Source: Curtobacterium pusillum (GTDB lineage Bacteria; Actinomycetota; Actinomycetes; Actinomycetales; Microbacteriaceae). Taken from it: DNA of 64,000 nt. Positions 55,196 to 64,000 of this stretch are shown here, piece by piece (within the stretch, counting starts at the first letter, position 1; the number at the start of each line of letters is the position of its first letter). The stretch is taken from positions 20,717 through 84,716 of the forward strand of contig NZ_JABMCE010000061.1 of assembly GCF_013359865.1 (NCBI RefSeq), read 5' to 3'. The position numbers were made by a program, and so were the translations under genes. The notes beneath the pieces are model-generated. The model did no database searches, was not told the DNA's origin, and saw only the letters and a list, made by a program, of their open reading frames with translations.

Positions 55196-56911
55196 TTACG
55201 CGACCTGCTCCTCGTTCTCGGGGTCGAAGAGGCTGGAGGCCTCGTGCCGGGCGATCGCGGCCTCGACGAGGCCCGCGAACAGCGGGTGCGCCTTCGTCGG
55301 ACGCGACCGGAGCTCCGGGTGCGCCTGCGTGGCGATGTAGAACGGGTGCACCTCGCGGGGCAGCTCGACGTACTCGACCAGGGTGCCGTCGGGCGACGTC
55401 CCCGAGAAGACCAGGCCCGCGTCCGCGATCTGCTGCCGGTACTTGTTGTTCACCTCGTAGCGGTGACGGTGCCGCTCGGAAGCCTCCGGCGCACCGTACA
55501 GCTCGGCCGCGAGGGACCCCTCGTCGAACTTCGCCGGGTACAGACCGAGGCGCATCGTGCCGCCGAGGTCGCCGCCCGCGATGATGTCCACCTGCTCCGC
55601 CATGGTCGCGATGACCGGCGTCGTGGTCTCCGGGTCGAACTCGGTGCTCGACGCGTCCGTGAGGCCGACCTCGTGCCGGGCGTACTCGATGACCATGCAC
55701 TGCAGGCCGAGGCACAGACCGAGCGTCGGGATGCCCTGCTCACGCGCGAAGCGCAGCGCGCCGAGCTTGCCCTCGATGCCGCGAACACCGAAGCCGCCCG
55801 GGATGCAGATGCCGTCCACGTCGCCGAGGTGCTTCGCAGCGCCCTCGGGCGTGGTGCAGTCGTCGGACACGACCCACTTCAGCTTCACCTTGGCGTTGTG
55901 CGCGAAGCCGCCCGCTCGGAGCGCCTCGGTGACCGACAGGTACGCGTCGGGCAGGTCGATGTACTTGCCGACCAGGGCGATCGTGACGTCCTTCTTCGGC
56001 TCGTGCACCGCGCGGAGGACGCCGTCCCAATGCGACCAGTCGACGTCGTCGGCCTCGAGGCGGAGGGCGTCGATGATGACCTGGTCGAGTCCCTGGTCGT
56101 GCAGCATCGTCGGGATGTCGTAGATCGACGGCACGTCCACCGCGTTCACGACGGCGTTCTCGTCGACGTCGCACATCAGTGCGATCTTCTTCTTGTTCGA
56201 GTCCGACACCGGGCGGTCGCTGCGCAGGACGAGCGCGTCCGGCTGGATGCCGATCGAGCGGAGCTGCGCGACCGAGTGCTGCGTCGGCTTCGTCTTCTGC
56301 TCACCCGAGGCGTTCATGAACGGCACGAGCGACACGTGCACGAAGAACACGTTGTTGCGGCCGAGCTCGTGCCGCACCTGGCGCGCCGACTCGATGAACG
56401 GCTGCGACTCGATGTCACCGACGGTGCCGCCGACCTCGGTGATGATGACGTCGGGCTGCGGGTCGTTGTCCGACTGCTCGCGCATCCGCCGCTTGATCTC
56501 GTCGGTGATGTGCGGGATGACCTGGACCGTGTCACCGAGGTACTCGCCGCGGCGCTCCTTCGCGATCACCGTCGAGTACACCTGGCCGGTGGTCACGTTC
56601 GCGGCCTGCGACAGGTTGATGTCGAGGAAGCGCTCGTAGTGCCCGATGTCGAGGTCCGTCTCCGCACCGTCGTCGGTCACGAAGACCTCACCGTGCTGGA
56701 ACGGGTTCATGGTGCCCGGGTCCACGTTGAGGTACGGGTCGAGCTTCTGCATGACGACCTTGAGGCCGCGTGCCGTGAGGAGGTTGCCGAGGCTCGCCGC
56801 CGTCAGGCCCTTGCCGAGAGACGAGACGACCCCGCCGGTCACGAAGATCTGCTTCGTCACCTTCGGGGTCGCGTTCGAAGAATTGGTACCGCCGCTGAGA
56901 GTGTCCGCCAC
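55196..56911 (-). CDS. pyrG: CTP synthase
   Basis: 571 residues from the GTG at 56911 ([16 protein letters not shown]). Synthetase P-loop [11 protein letters not shown], glutaminase nucleophile in GLCLGLQ, and HPE near the end ([11 protein letters not shown]). Makes CTP from UTP and glutamine. Part of the conserved recN-pyrG-Nudix-xerD order. Confidence 0.96.
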   Translation of the reverse strand: MADTLSGGTNSSNATPKVTKQIFVTGGVVSSLGKGLTAASLGNLLTARGLKVVMQKLDPYLNVDPGTMNPFQHGEVFVTDDGAETDLDIGHYERFLDINLSQAANVTTGQVYSTVIAKERRGEYLGDTVQVIPHITDEIKRRMREQSDNDPQPDVIITEVGGTVGDIESQPFIESARQVRHELGRNNVFFVHVSLVPFMNASGEQKTKPTQHSVAQLRSIGIQPDALVLRSDRPVSDSNKKKIALMCDVDENAVVNAVDVPSIYDIPTMLHDQGLDQVIIDALRLEADDVDWSHWDGVLRAVHEPKKDVTIALVGKYIDLPDAYLSVTEALRAGGFAHNAKVKLKWVVSDDCTTPEGAAKHLGDVDGICIPGGFGVRGIEGKLGALRFAREQGIPTLGLCLGLQCMVIEYARHEVGLTDASSTEFDPETTTPVIATMAEQVDIIAGGDLGGTMRLGLYPAKFDEGSLAAELYGAPEASERHRHRYEVNNKYRQQIADAGLVFSGTSPDGTLVEYVELPREVHPFYIATQAHPELRSRPTKAHPLFAGLVEAAIARHEASSLFDPENEEQVA

Positions 56912-57016
56912 GGGATTCCATCGTACGTCAGAACTGCCTGGAGGCGCGACCTCGGTTCGCCGTGGGCGTTGCGCCCGGCGCACGGCCGGTGCTCCGTCCG
57001 GCGGTAGCGCTGCGCG

Positions 57017-58711
57017 TCAGGCCGTCCGACCCGCCACGTCGAGGAGTTCGCGCGCGTGCTCGATGCCGCTCGCGCTGTCGCCCAGACCGGAGAGCAGACG
57101 CGCCATCTCCTGCAGGCGGTCGTCACCCTCGAGCCGTCGCACGCTCGACGACGTGACCGCGCCGCTGGCGTCCTTCACGACGTTGAGGTGGTTGTTCGCG
57201 AACGCCGCGACCTGCGCCAGGTGCGTGACGACGATCACCTGCGTGCGCTCCGCGAGCTTCGCCAGCCGTCGGCCGATCTCGATCGCAGCCGCACCGCCGA
57301 CGCCCGCGTCGACCTCGTCGAACACGAACGTCGGGACCGTCGTGCTCCCGGCCATGACCACCTCGATCGCGAGCATGACGCGTGAGAGCTCACCGCCGGA
57401 GGCCCCCTTGCCGATCGGCCTCGGGTCCGTGCCGGAGTGCGGCTGGAGGAGGATCGACACCTGGTCGCGGCCGTGGCGGCGGTACTCGCCCGCGTCGGTG
57501 ACCTCGACCACGAGGGTGGCTCCGGCCATCGCGAGGGACTTCAGCTCTGCCGTCACACGCTTCGCGAGGTCCTTCGCAGCCTTGGTCCGCGCCGCGGTCA
57601 GGGCTTCGGCGGCGGCCGCGAGCGTCCGCTCGTCCTGCTCGACCGCCTGCTGCAGGGCCGCGATGCGGTCGTCGTCGCCGTCGAGTTCGAGCAGCCGGTC
57701 GCTCGCACGCCGCCCGTACGCGATGACGTCGTCCACGGTCTCGCCGTACTTGCGCGTCAGTCCCGCCAGGAGGGCCCGTCGTTCGTTGATGAGTTCGAGG
57801 TCGTGGCCCGCATCGGGTTCGAGCGAACCGAGGTAGCTCGACAGGCTCGCCGATGCCTCCGTCGCCTGGATGCCGAGCTCCGTGAGCTGCTCGAGCACCG
57901 GCTGCAGTTCGGCGTCCGAGGCCGCGACGCGCTCGATCGCCCGGCGAGCGGACTCGACCAGCCCGACGACGTCGTTCACGCCGTCGAGGGACTCGCTCGA
58001 GAGCGCCTCGTGCGCGAGCCCCGCGGACAGGCGGAGCTCCTCGAGGTTGCCGAGCCGCTCCGCACGCTCGGCGAGTTCGGTGTCCTCGCCCGGCTGCGGG
58101 TCGGCCGCCTCGATCTCGTCCGACGCCGCACGGATCCGTTCCGCTTCGGCGACCCGGTCGTCGCGGTCCCGCGTCAGGGTCTCCAGCTCGCCCGCGTGCT
58201 GCTGCCACGTGTCGTACGCCGAGACGTAGGCCGCGAGGACCTTCTCGAGCGCCGGACCCCCGAAGCCGTCCAGCGCGGCACGCTGCGCGGTCGCCGAGGT
58301 CAGCCGGATCTGGTCGGACTGGCCGTGCACCGTCACGAGCTGGTCCGCGAGCTCGCCGAGCACCGCGACCGGGGCGCTGCGACCGCCGACCGTGGCACGG
58401 CTGCGCCCCTCGGCCGAGACGGTGCGGGTGAGGATGAGTTCGCCGTCCTCGACCGTGCCGCCGGCGTCCTCGACGCGTTCGGCGACGGCGTCGTGCTCCG
58501 GGACGTGCCAGCGGCCCTCCACCACGGCGCTCGGCGCACCGCGGCGCACCGAACCCGCGTCCGCACGCGCACCGAGCAGGAGTCCGAGCGCGGTGACGAT
58601 CATCGTCTTGCCGGCACCGGTCTCGCCGGTCACGACCGTGAACCCGGGGCCGAGCTCGAGGGTCGTCTCACCGATCACCCCGAGGTCGGCGATCTGGATC
58701 TCCTCGATCAC
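57017..58711 (-). CDS. recN: DNA repair protein RecN
   Basis: 564 residues from a GTG at 58711 (VIEEIQIADLGVI). Walker A GETGAGKT at 29-36, Walker B VFDEVDAGVGG. An SMC-like ATPase for double-strand break repair. Its start is part of a 20-bp repeat shared with the nadK end. Confidence 0.95.
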   Translation of the reverse strand: MIEEIQIADLGVIGETTLELGPGFTVVTGETGAGKTMIVTALGLLLGARADAGSVRRGAPSAVVEGRWHVPEHDAVAERVEDAGGTVEDGELILTRTVSAEGRSRATVGGRSAPVAVLGELADQLVTVHGQSDQIRLTSATAQRAALDGFGGPALEKVLAAYVSAYDTWQQHAGELETLTRDRDDRVAEAERIRAASDEIEAADPQPGEDTELAERAERLGNLEELRLSAGLAHEALSSESLDGVNDVVGLVESARRAIERVAASDAELQPVLEQLTELGIQATEASASLSSYLGSLEPDAGHDLELINERRALLAGLTRKYGETVDDVIAYGRRASDRLLELDGDDDRIAALQQAVEQDERTLAAAAEALTAARTKAAKDLAKRVTAELKSLAMAGATLVVEVTDAGEYRRHGRDQVSILLQPHSGTDPRPIGKGASGGELSRVMLAIEVVMAGSTTVPTFVFDEVDAGVGGAAAIEIGRRLAKLAERTQVIVVTHLAQVAAFANNHLNVVKDASGAVTSSSVRRLEGDDRLQEMARLLSGLGDSASGIEHARELLDVAGRTA

Positions 58712-58784
58712 AGGTTGTCCTCGTCAATCCGCCCGGAGACCTGGATGCTCTGCCCACCCACACCGATCACAGGTTGTCCTCGTC
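58706..58784. repeat. 20-bp direct repeats at the nadK-recN junction
   Basis: GATCACAGGTTGTCCTCGTC occurs at 58706-58725 and 58765-58784, 59 bp apart. Each copy contains both the nadK stop context (DEDNL-stop) and the recN start GTGATC. A 59-bp duplication/insertion appears to have split an ancestral overlap. Confidence 0.8.
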
Positions 58785-59696
58785 GTCCGTGTGGGGACCA
58801 CGCCACCCCGCGACGGGCAGCTGGAACTTGGCGACGAGCCGGTCGGTGAACGGTGCGTCCTTGAGTCGCGCGACCCGCACCGGGTCGGGCGACCGCCGCA
58901 CCTCGACCCGAGCACCCGGCGGGAGGTCGTGCGTCCGCCGCCCGTCGCACCACAGCACTCCGACGCCGCTCGTCCGCCGCAGCACCTCGACCGCGAGCGT
59001 GCAGTCCGGCCCGACCACGATCGGCCGGGCGAACAGGGCGTGGGCGCTCAACGGCACCATGAGGAGGGCATCGACGTCGGGCCAGACGATCGGACCGCCG
59101 CCGGAGAACGAGTACGCCGTGGAACCGGTCGGCGTGGACACGACGACACCGTCGCAGCCGAATGACGACAGGGGGCGCCCGTCGACCTCCGTGACGACCT
59201 CGAGCATGCGCTCCCGGGAGGCCTTCTCGATCGTGGCCTCGTTCAGCGCCCAGGACGAGTAGACGACCTCGTGCCCGACGACGACGTCCACCTGCAGGGT
59301 CACGCGCTCCTCGACGTGGTACTCGCCGGACAACGCGCGCTCGACCGTCGAGCGCAGTCCGTCGCGCTCGCTCTCGGCGAGGAACCCGACGTGGCCGAGG
59401 TTCACGCCGACGATCGGGGCGCCGGTCCCGCGGACGAGTTCGGCGGCACGGAGGATGGTGCCGTCTCCGCCGAGGACGATGACGATCTCGAGCTGGTCGG
59501 CCTGGACGTCCACCCCGAGGATGTCGACCTGACCCCCGACCGACGCTTCGGCCCGTCGGATGTCGGCGTACTCGTCGAAGGGCATCACGGGCACGAGGCC
59601 GGCGGCGTGCAGCAGGTCGCAGACCTCGACCGCAGCGTCGATCGAGTCACGGCGGCCCGTGTGGGACACCAGGAGGATGTGCCGGTCGTCGCTCAT
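58767..59696 (-). CDS. nadK: NAD kinase
   Basis: 309 residues from the ATG at 59696. GGDGT motif (VLGGDGTILRAAE), NE-x-x-I (ALNEATIEK), and STPTGSTAYSFSGGGP. Makes NADP. The ATG overlaps the tlyA stop by 4 bases. Confidence 0.95.
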   Translation of the reverse strand: MSDDRHILLVSHTGRRDSIDAAVEVCDLLHAAGLVPVMPFDEYADIRRAEASVGGQVDILGVDVQADQLEIVIVLGGDGTILRAAELVRGTGAPIVGVNLGHVGFLAESERDGLRSTVERALSGEYHVEERVTLQVDVVVGHEVVYSSWALNEATIEKASRERMLEVVTEVDGRPLSSFGCDGVVVSTPTGSTAYSFSGGGPIVWPDVDALLMVPLSAHALFARPIVVGPDCTLAVEVLRRTSGVGVLWCDGRRTHDLPPGARVEVRRSPDPVRVARLKDAPFTDRLVAKFQLPVAGWRGPHTDDEDNL

Positions 59697-60526
59697 CCCG
59701 CCCCTTCCGTCAGTTCGGTCGCCCGGACGATCCATTCTGTCGGATTGGTACCGACATCCCGCTGGAAGCGCGCCAGGTACTCGTGGTTGCCGTGCGTCCC
59801 GACGATCGGTGACGCCGCCAGCCCCGACGTCCCGAGGCCGAGGTCCCAGGCCGCCCAGAGCACGTTCATGAGGGCGTCGTTCCGCAGTGCCGGGTCACGC
59901 ACGATGCCCTCGCGGACACCACCACGGCCGACCTCGAACTGCGGCTTCACGAGCAGGACGAAGTCGTCCGCGGGCACCGACGCGACGAGCGCCGGCAGGA
60001 CCAGCCGGAGTGAGATGAACGACAGGTCCCCGACCACGAGGCTCGTGTCCGTCGCGGCCGGGTCGAGCGCGGCGAAGTCGTCCGGTGTGAGGTTCCGCGC
60101 GTTGACGCCCTCGACCACGGCCACGCGGGAGTCGAGCGCGACGACGGGGTCCAGCTGTCCGTGCCCGACGTCGAGCGCCACGACGCGACGGGCTCCGCGG
60201 CTCAGCAGCACCTGGGTGAACCCGCCCGTGCTCGCGCCGACGTCGAGCGCCACGCGGCCCCTCGGGTCGACGCCGAACGCGTCGAGTGCACCCACGAGCT
60301 TCAGCGCCGCACGGGACACCCATTCGTCGGCCGTGTCCACGTGGATCGGCGCGGCCGGTGCGACCGGCGCGGAGGGCTTCACGACCGCGGATCCGCCGAC
60401 CGTCACTCGGCCCGCCTGGATCAGCTTCGCGGCCGCGGTCCGGGACTTCGCGAGGCCGCGGGCAGCAAGGAGGGCATCCAGACGGACGGGCGCGGTCTCC
60501 TGTCCGGCGGCGTGCGAGTCAGGCAC
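59693..60526 (-). CDS. tlyA: TlyA-family rRNA methyltransferase
   Basis: 277 residues from the GTG near 60526 (VPDSHAAGQETAPVRL). S4 RNA-binding domain (RLDALLAARGLAKSRTAAAK), then an FtsJ-like SAM site (LDVGASTGGFTQVLL). 2'-O-methylates 16S and 23S rRNA in relatives and affects capreomycin sensitivity. Confidence 0.92.
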   Translation of the reverse strand: MPDSHAAGQETAPVRLDALLAARGLAKSRTAAAKLIQAGRVTVGGSAVVKPSAPVAPAAPIHVDTADEWVSRAALKLVGALDAFGVDPRGRVALDVGASTGGFTQVLLSRGARRVVALDVGHGQLDPVVALDSRVAVVEGVNARNLTPDDFAALDPAATDTSLVVGDLSFISLRLVLPALVASVPADDFVLLVKPQFEVGRGGVREGIVRDPALRNDALMNVLWAAWDLGLGTSGLAASPIVGTHGNHEYLARFQRDVGTNPTEWIVRATELTEGAG

Positions 60527-60722
60527 TCCTGCTGCCGCCGCTCTCGAGCCGGGTGCGCAGCTCGTCGTGCAGGGCGGAGAACGCGTCGGCACGATCGGTC
60601 AGCGGGAGTCGTTCGACGGCCGCGGTGCGCTCGTCGAAGTCGTCGGTCGCCCGCTCGTCGTCCTGCACCGACTCCTGCTCGTCGTGCACGGGATCCTGCT
60701 CGTCGTTCGGCACGTCCGTCAC
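60519..60722 (-). CDS. Small acidic protein between HAD and tlyA genes
   Basis: 67 residues from a GTG at 60722 (VTDVPNDEQDPVHDEQ). Acidic first half, helical second half (DAFSALHDELRTRLES). It starts 1 bp after the HAD gene and overlaps tlyA by 8 bases. Unknown, conserved in position in related actinobacteria (from general knowledge). Confidence 0.7.
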   Translation of the reverse strand: MTDVPNDEQDPVHDEQESVQDDERATDDFDERTAAVERLPLTDRADAFSALHDELRTRLESGGSRSA

Positions 60723-60723
60723 G

Positions 60724-61701
60724 CTACTCGCCGCCGTACAGCTTCGGGTCGACGTCGAGACCGTAGATGGCGAGCCCGGACTCCCAGATGAGCGCCGTCC
60801 CCGCACGCAGCAGATCGAGCGCGTCACCGTCGTCCAGCACCCGCACGACGTGGCCGCGCATCGCGACCGTGGCGTCGCCGACCGTGGCGTACCGGGTGCC
60901 GTCCGGGTCTTCCCGCCGGATGGTCACCGGGTACGGCTCCGACAGCCCACGCAGGTCGCCGAGGATGTACGTGGGACGCGAGCGCTGGTCGGCCGCGAGC
61001 ACCTGCTTGGCCTTGTCGATGCCGGTGAGGACCAGGACGCTCGGGATGCCGACGTCGTTCGCCCCCTTGATGTCGGTGTCGAGCCGGTCACCGATGAACA
61101 GCGGGTGCTCGCCCCCGAACCGAGCCAGGGCGGCGTCGAAGATCGGCCGCTCGGGTTTCCCGGCGACGACCGGCATCCGGCCCACTGCCTGGTGCACGGC
61201 GGACACGAGGGTTCCGTTGCCGGGCGCGATCCCGCGTTCGACCGGGATCGACCAGTCCATGTTCGTCGCGACCCACGGCACGTCCGGGTCCGCGAGGGCG
61301 AACGACGCCTCGGCCAGGTGCGTCCACCCGAGGTCCGGCGAGAAGCCCTGGATGACGGCTGCCGGGGAGTCCTCGGCGCTGCTCGTCACGGTGAAGCCCG
61401 CGGCCTCGACGATGCTCGTCAACCCGAGGCCGCCGGTCACGAGGACCGTCGAACCGGCCGGGACGAGGGTCTCGAGCAGCCGGACGCCGGCCTGGGACGA
61501 GGTCACGACGTCGTCCTCGGACACCTCGAGCCCGTAGCGCTCCAGGTGTTCCGCGACGTCGACGGGTCGGCGTGAGGCGTTGTTCGTGATGTAGCCCACG
61601 CGGGCGCTCAGCGAGGCCCGCGTCAGTGCCTCGACCGCGTGCGGGATCGCGTTCCGTCCGCGGTACACGACGCCGTCGAGGTCGGTGAGGACGACGTCCA
61701 C
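60724..61701 (-). CDS. HAD-IIA family phosphatase (NagD-like)
   Basis: 325 residues from a GTG at 61701 (VDVVLTDLDGVVYRG). HAD motif I DLDGVVYRG, motif II TNNASRRP, and FIGDRLDTDIKGA. Hydrolyses phosphate esters such as phosphoglycolate or nucleotides; substrate not given. The start could lie a few codons further upstream. Confidence 0.88.
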   Translation of the reverse strand: MDVVLTDLDGVVYRGRNAIPHAVEALTRASLSARVGYITNNASRRPVDVAEHLERYGLEVSEDDVVTSSQAGVRLLETLVPAGSTVLVTGGLGLTSIVEAAGFTVTSSAEDSPAAVIQGFSPDLGWTHLAEASFALADPDVPWVATNMDWSIPVERGIAPGNGTLVSAVHQAVGRMPVVAGKPERPIFDAALARFGGEHPLFIGDRLDTDIKGANDVGIPSVLVLTGIDKAKQVLAADQRSRPTYILGDLRGLSEPYPVTIRREDPDGTRYATVGDATVAMRGHVVRVLDDGDALDLLRAGTALIWESGLAIYGLDVDPKLYGGE

Positions 61702-61726
61702 GCCGTCCGTCGGGGCCTTCGGGGTG

Positions 61727-63553
61727 TCAGCTCGCTGCGGACCCGTCGACGTCGGTGGGGTTGTCGTCGTCGATCTCGCCGGGCTCGTCGCCGGCCGGTT
61801 CGTCGTCGTCGGGCTCGTCCCCGAGGGGCTCGTCGCCGAGTTCGGCGTCGGGTTCGTCGTCGACGGCGCCGTCGAGCTCGTCGTCAGCGTGTCCTTCGAC
61901 TTCGAGCGTTTCCTCGACCACATCAACTGTCTCCCAAGCGTTCTCGTCGGCGACTTCGGCGAGGGCCGCCGCCGCACGATCGACACGGGCCCACCACTCG
62001 TCGGCCTCGTCCTGACGGCCGAGCTCCTCGAGCGTGGCCGCGTAAGCACTGTAGAGCGCCGGCGACCACGTGTAGGCCGTGGACGGGTCGAGCTGTGGAA
62101 TCTCCAGCTCACCGAGCGCAGCTGTGGGATTCCCGAGGTCCAGTCGAGCACCGGACATCGCGATCGCGAGTTCGACCTGCACCGCCGTGTCCAGCGCTGC
62201 GCGGTCGACCGACCGGCCGAGCTCGAGCGCGCGCTCCGGACGACCGAGACCGCGCTCGCAGTCCACCATCATCGGGAGCTGGTCGTTGCGACCGGAGATG
62301 CGACGGTAGGTACGGAGCTCACGGAGTGCGGTCGCGAAGTCACCGAGACGGTACGCGGTGATCGCCGCGGTCTCGCGGACGACACCGACACGGCCGGCAC
62401 GGCGAGCGGCGCTCAGTGCGTGCTGGTTCGCGGTCTCGGGGTCCTCGTCGACGAGGAGCGCAGCCGCCACGAGGTGGCGGGCCACCCAGTCCGCGTTGTC
62501 CTTGCTGAGCGTCTTCAGCTCCGCGCGGGCGACCTTGTCGAGGTCACGGGCCTGGATGTCCTCGGGGATCTCCGGGTCCTCGTGACGCGGACGGATCGAC
62601 TTGGTGCCGTACGGGTCGCGGTCCTCCCAGTCGTCGCGCGAGGACTCGCCGAAGCGTGCACCGGCGTGACGGCTGCCGTCGCCGAAGCGCTGGCGGTCGT
62701 CGCGGCCGCCGCGGTCACGGTCGGAACCTCCGCGGAACGGACGATCCCCATCACGAGCAGGACGGTCAGAACGGAACGGACGATCGCCATCGCGACGCGG
62801 ACGGTCATCGCCCCCGCGGAACGAACGCTCCCCGTCGCGGGCAGGACGGTCGGAACGGAACGGACGGTCACCATCACGACGCGGACGATCCGACCCACCG
62901 CGGAACGGACGGTCACCATCACGGGCGGGACGGTCGGAACGGAACGGACGATCACCATCGCGACGCGGACGATCCGACCCACCGCGGAACGGACGATCCC
63001 GATCCCGGGCAGGACGGTCGGAACGGAACGGACGATCCCCATCCCGGGCAGGACGGTCGGAACGGAACGGACGATCCCCATCGCGACGCGGACGGTCATC
63101 GCCCCCGCCGAACGGACGGCCACCGTCACGGGCAGGACGGTCTCCATCGCGACGCGGACGATCCGACCCACCGCGGAACGGACGATCCCCGTCACGAGCA
63201 GGACGGTCGGAACGGAACGGACGGTCACCATCACGACGCGGACCGTCCCCACGGGGCGGACGACTCGAGTCATCGCGGTCGCCGCGCCATGCCGGACGTC
63301 GTCCACCATCCCGGAAGGACCGGTCGCCGTCCCGGAAGGGTCGACCACCGTCGCGCGCGGGTCCGCCACTGCTAGCCGGCCGGTCGCCGTCTCGACGGGG
63401 AGCGTCACGGCGCTCTCCCTCGCGACGTTCGAAGTCACGCGGTCCGGACGACCAGCGGCCCCCGCCGTCGCGACGAGGGGCCCGATCGCCATCCCGGCGA
63501 GGTCGGTCTCCGCGGTCGCCGTCGTTCCGCCGCTGCTCGTCGTCGTTCGCCAC
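61727..63553 (-). CDS. TPR-type protein with repetitive RD-rich N-terminus
   Basis: 608 residues from a GTG at 63553 with GAGGAGC upstream. The first 330 or so residues are low-complexity Arg/Asp/Gly repeats (units such as DRPFRSDRPARDGDR and FRGGSDRPRRDG, about six copies), then a conserved helical TPR-like domain (DLDKVARAELKTLSKDNADW), then an acidic tail. Unknown function; the RD-rich part could bind RNA. First gene of the operon after the rrn locus. Confidence 0.8.
   Translation of the reverse strand: MANDDEQRRNDGDRGDRPRRDGDRAPRRDGGGRWSSGPRDFERREGERRDAPRRDGDRPASSGGPARDGGRPFRDGDRSFRDGGRRPAWRGDRDDSSRPPRGDGPRRDGDRPFRSDRPARDGDRPFRGGSDRPRRDGDRPARDGGRPFGGGDDRPRRDGDRPFRSDRPARDGDRPFRSDRPARDRDRPFRGGSDRPRRDGDRPFRSDRPARDGDRPFRGGSDRPRRDGDRPFRSDRPARDGERSFRGGDDRPRRDGDRPFRSDRPARDGDRPFRGGSDRDRGGRDDRQRFGDGSRHAGARFGESSRDDWEDRDPYGTKSIRPRHEDPEIPEDIQARDLDKVARAELKTLSKDNADWVARHLVAAALLVDEDPETANQHALSAARRAGRVGVVRETAAITAYRLGDFATALRELRTYRRISGRNDQLPMMVDCERGLGRPERALELGRSVDRAALDTAVQVELAIAMSGARLDLGNPTAALGELEIPQLDPSTAYTWSPALYSAYAATLEELGRQDEADEWWARVDRAAAALAEVADENAWETVDVVEETLEVEGHADDELDGAVDDEPDAELGDEPLGDEPDDDEPAGDEPGEIDDDNPTDVDGSAAS
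62720..63260. repeat. Tandem coding repeat in the TPR-type gene
   Basis: Variants of GGACGGTCGGAACGGAACGG and GACGCGGACGATCCGACCCA alternate for about 540 bp, with a period near 84 bp and sub-repeats of 27-30 bp. Copies are nearly identical in places, so copy number may vary between strains. Confidence 0.75.
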
Positions 63554-63696
63554 CGTTGCTCCTCGTTGCGTGCCCGAGCTCGTACCCGGGCGATCGTCCG
63601 CTGTGTCGTTGTGTTGGCGCCGCACCAGGCACCCGGTGCTCGTGTTCCCAGTCCATCACGAACGGGCACACGAGTCGAGCGACGTGCGGCAGAAAC

Positions 63697-63770
63697 AGAT
63701 GTAGCCACCGGCCTCCCGAGAACGAGGGTCTCCCCTGCGAGTTCTCGATGGAGGGCCGATGGCCACATCT
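63697..63770 (-). terminator. Long hairpin after 5S rRNA
   Basis: AGATGT/ACATCT, GCCA/TGGC, CGGCC/GGCCG and GAGAAC/GTTCTC pair in order with a few mismatches, making a stem of about 27 positions. It starts about 11 bases past the 5S 3' end, the expected place for rrn termination. Confidence 0.75.
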
Positions 63771-63781
63771 CTCTAAAATAA

Positions 63782-63900
63782 GTCCGGCGGCGTCCTACTC
63801 TCCCACAAGGTCCCCCTTGCAGTACCATCGGCGCTGAGAGGCTTAGCTTCCGGGTTCGGAATGTGACCGGGCGTTTCCCTCTCGCTATGACCACCGGAAC
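63782..63900 (-). rRNA. rrf: 5S ribosomal RNA
   Basis: The minus strand reads GTTCCGGTGGTCATAGCGAG at the 5' end, has the conserved CCCGGTCACATTCCGAACCC, and ends near GGGAGAGTAGGACGCCGCCG. Ends pair to form helix I. Length about 119. The rest of the rrn operon lies beyond 64000. Confidence 0.95.
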
Positions 63901-64000
63901 ACCTTCGACCCAATCACTTGGAAATCCGAAAGCTGTTCCGCGCATGCGCGGTATTCAGTTTCTTGTTCCCGATCGTCTGTCGGGAACCACAAAGTGGACG
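63901..64000 (-). other. 23S-5S spacer
   Basis: Contains stem-loops CCGCGCATGCGCGG and GTTCCCGA/TCGGGAAC, typical rRNA processing structures. No 23S 3' end is recognisable before the window edge. Confidence 0.6.

Noticed and set aside
53366..57007. 1213-codon open frame on the plus strand
   Set aside because: Antisense to xerD, the Nudix gene and pyrG, with no motif of its own.
62720..63260. Possible CRISPR array
   Set aside because: The repeats are in coding frame, imperfect and without unique spacers; they are a coding tandem repeat.
61685..63781. Thr/Ile-rich 698-codon open frame on the plus strand
   Set aside because: Reverse reading of the RD-repeat gene; its repeats are the shadow of those codons.

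Overview
The window is high-GC actinobacterial DNA. GTG and TTG starts are frequent, genes overlap by 4 bases, and the order HAD phosphatase - tlyA - nadK - recN - pyrG - Nudix - xerD is the usual actinobacterial arrangement. Together with class Ib nrdHIEF and many Microbacteriaceae-type proteins this suggests a Microbacteriaceae member, possibly Curtobacterium (inference; no 16S is in the window). A 5S rRNA gene at the right edge is the end of an rrn operon that continues outside.

Layout. 1-5.4 kb: a family-5 (peptide/oligosaccharide) ABC importer and a divergent TetR regulator. 5.7-8.9 kb: a LysR regulator divergent from mesX-mesD, a folate-independent methionine synthase pair. 8.9-13.4 kb: a minus-strand cassette resembling the Bacillus Sdp toxin locus (secreted small peptide, SdpA-like, SdpB-like HTTM protein, a serine hydrolase, SdpI-like protein, CPBP protease). 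It lies between mesD and a 164-bp second copy of an internal piece of mesD. 13.9-19.0 kb: small genes, then a five-gene DUF4129/MoxR/DUF58 operon.

19.0-28.5 kb is the most accessory part: a frameshifted P-loop kinase, a serine recombinase beside a gene remnant, DUF2332 and tautomerase-like genes, a TIR-domain protein with an overlapping partner gene, and a minus-strand group consisting of a 28-codon Cys-Cys peptide, a glycine-rich-domain-like protein, a PLP aminotransferase and a flippase-like exporter. I regard this last group and the Sdp-like cassette as the two best candidates for undescribed systems.

28.5-32.6 kb: nrdHIEF with a pair of NrdR-like boxes and strong hairpins between cistrons. 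32.8-41.6 kb: transporter, second SdpI-like protein, aldo/keto reductase, RNase H, a DEAD/DEAH helicase and a flavin-type oxidoreductase. 42.0-46.5 kb: a GH3 beta-glucosidase and sugar MFS transporter with a divergent TetR and a clear operator. 46.7-53.5 kb: epimerase, methyltransferase, ArsR/MFS pair with twin palindromes, small membrane proteins, a TraR-like protein and an LLM oxidoreductase. 53.5-63.9 kb: the conserved housekeeping run described above, a repeat-expanded TPR-type protein, and 5S rRNA. I saw no CRISPR array, tRNA gene or complete insertion sequence.
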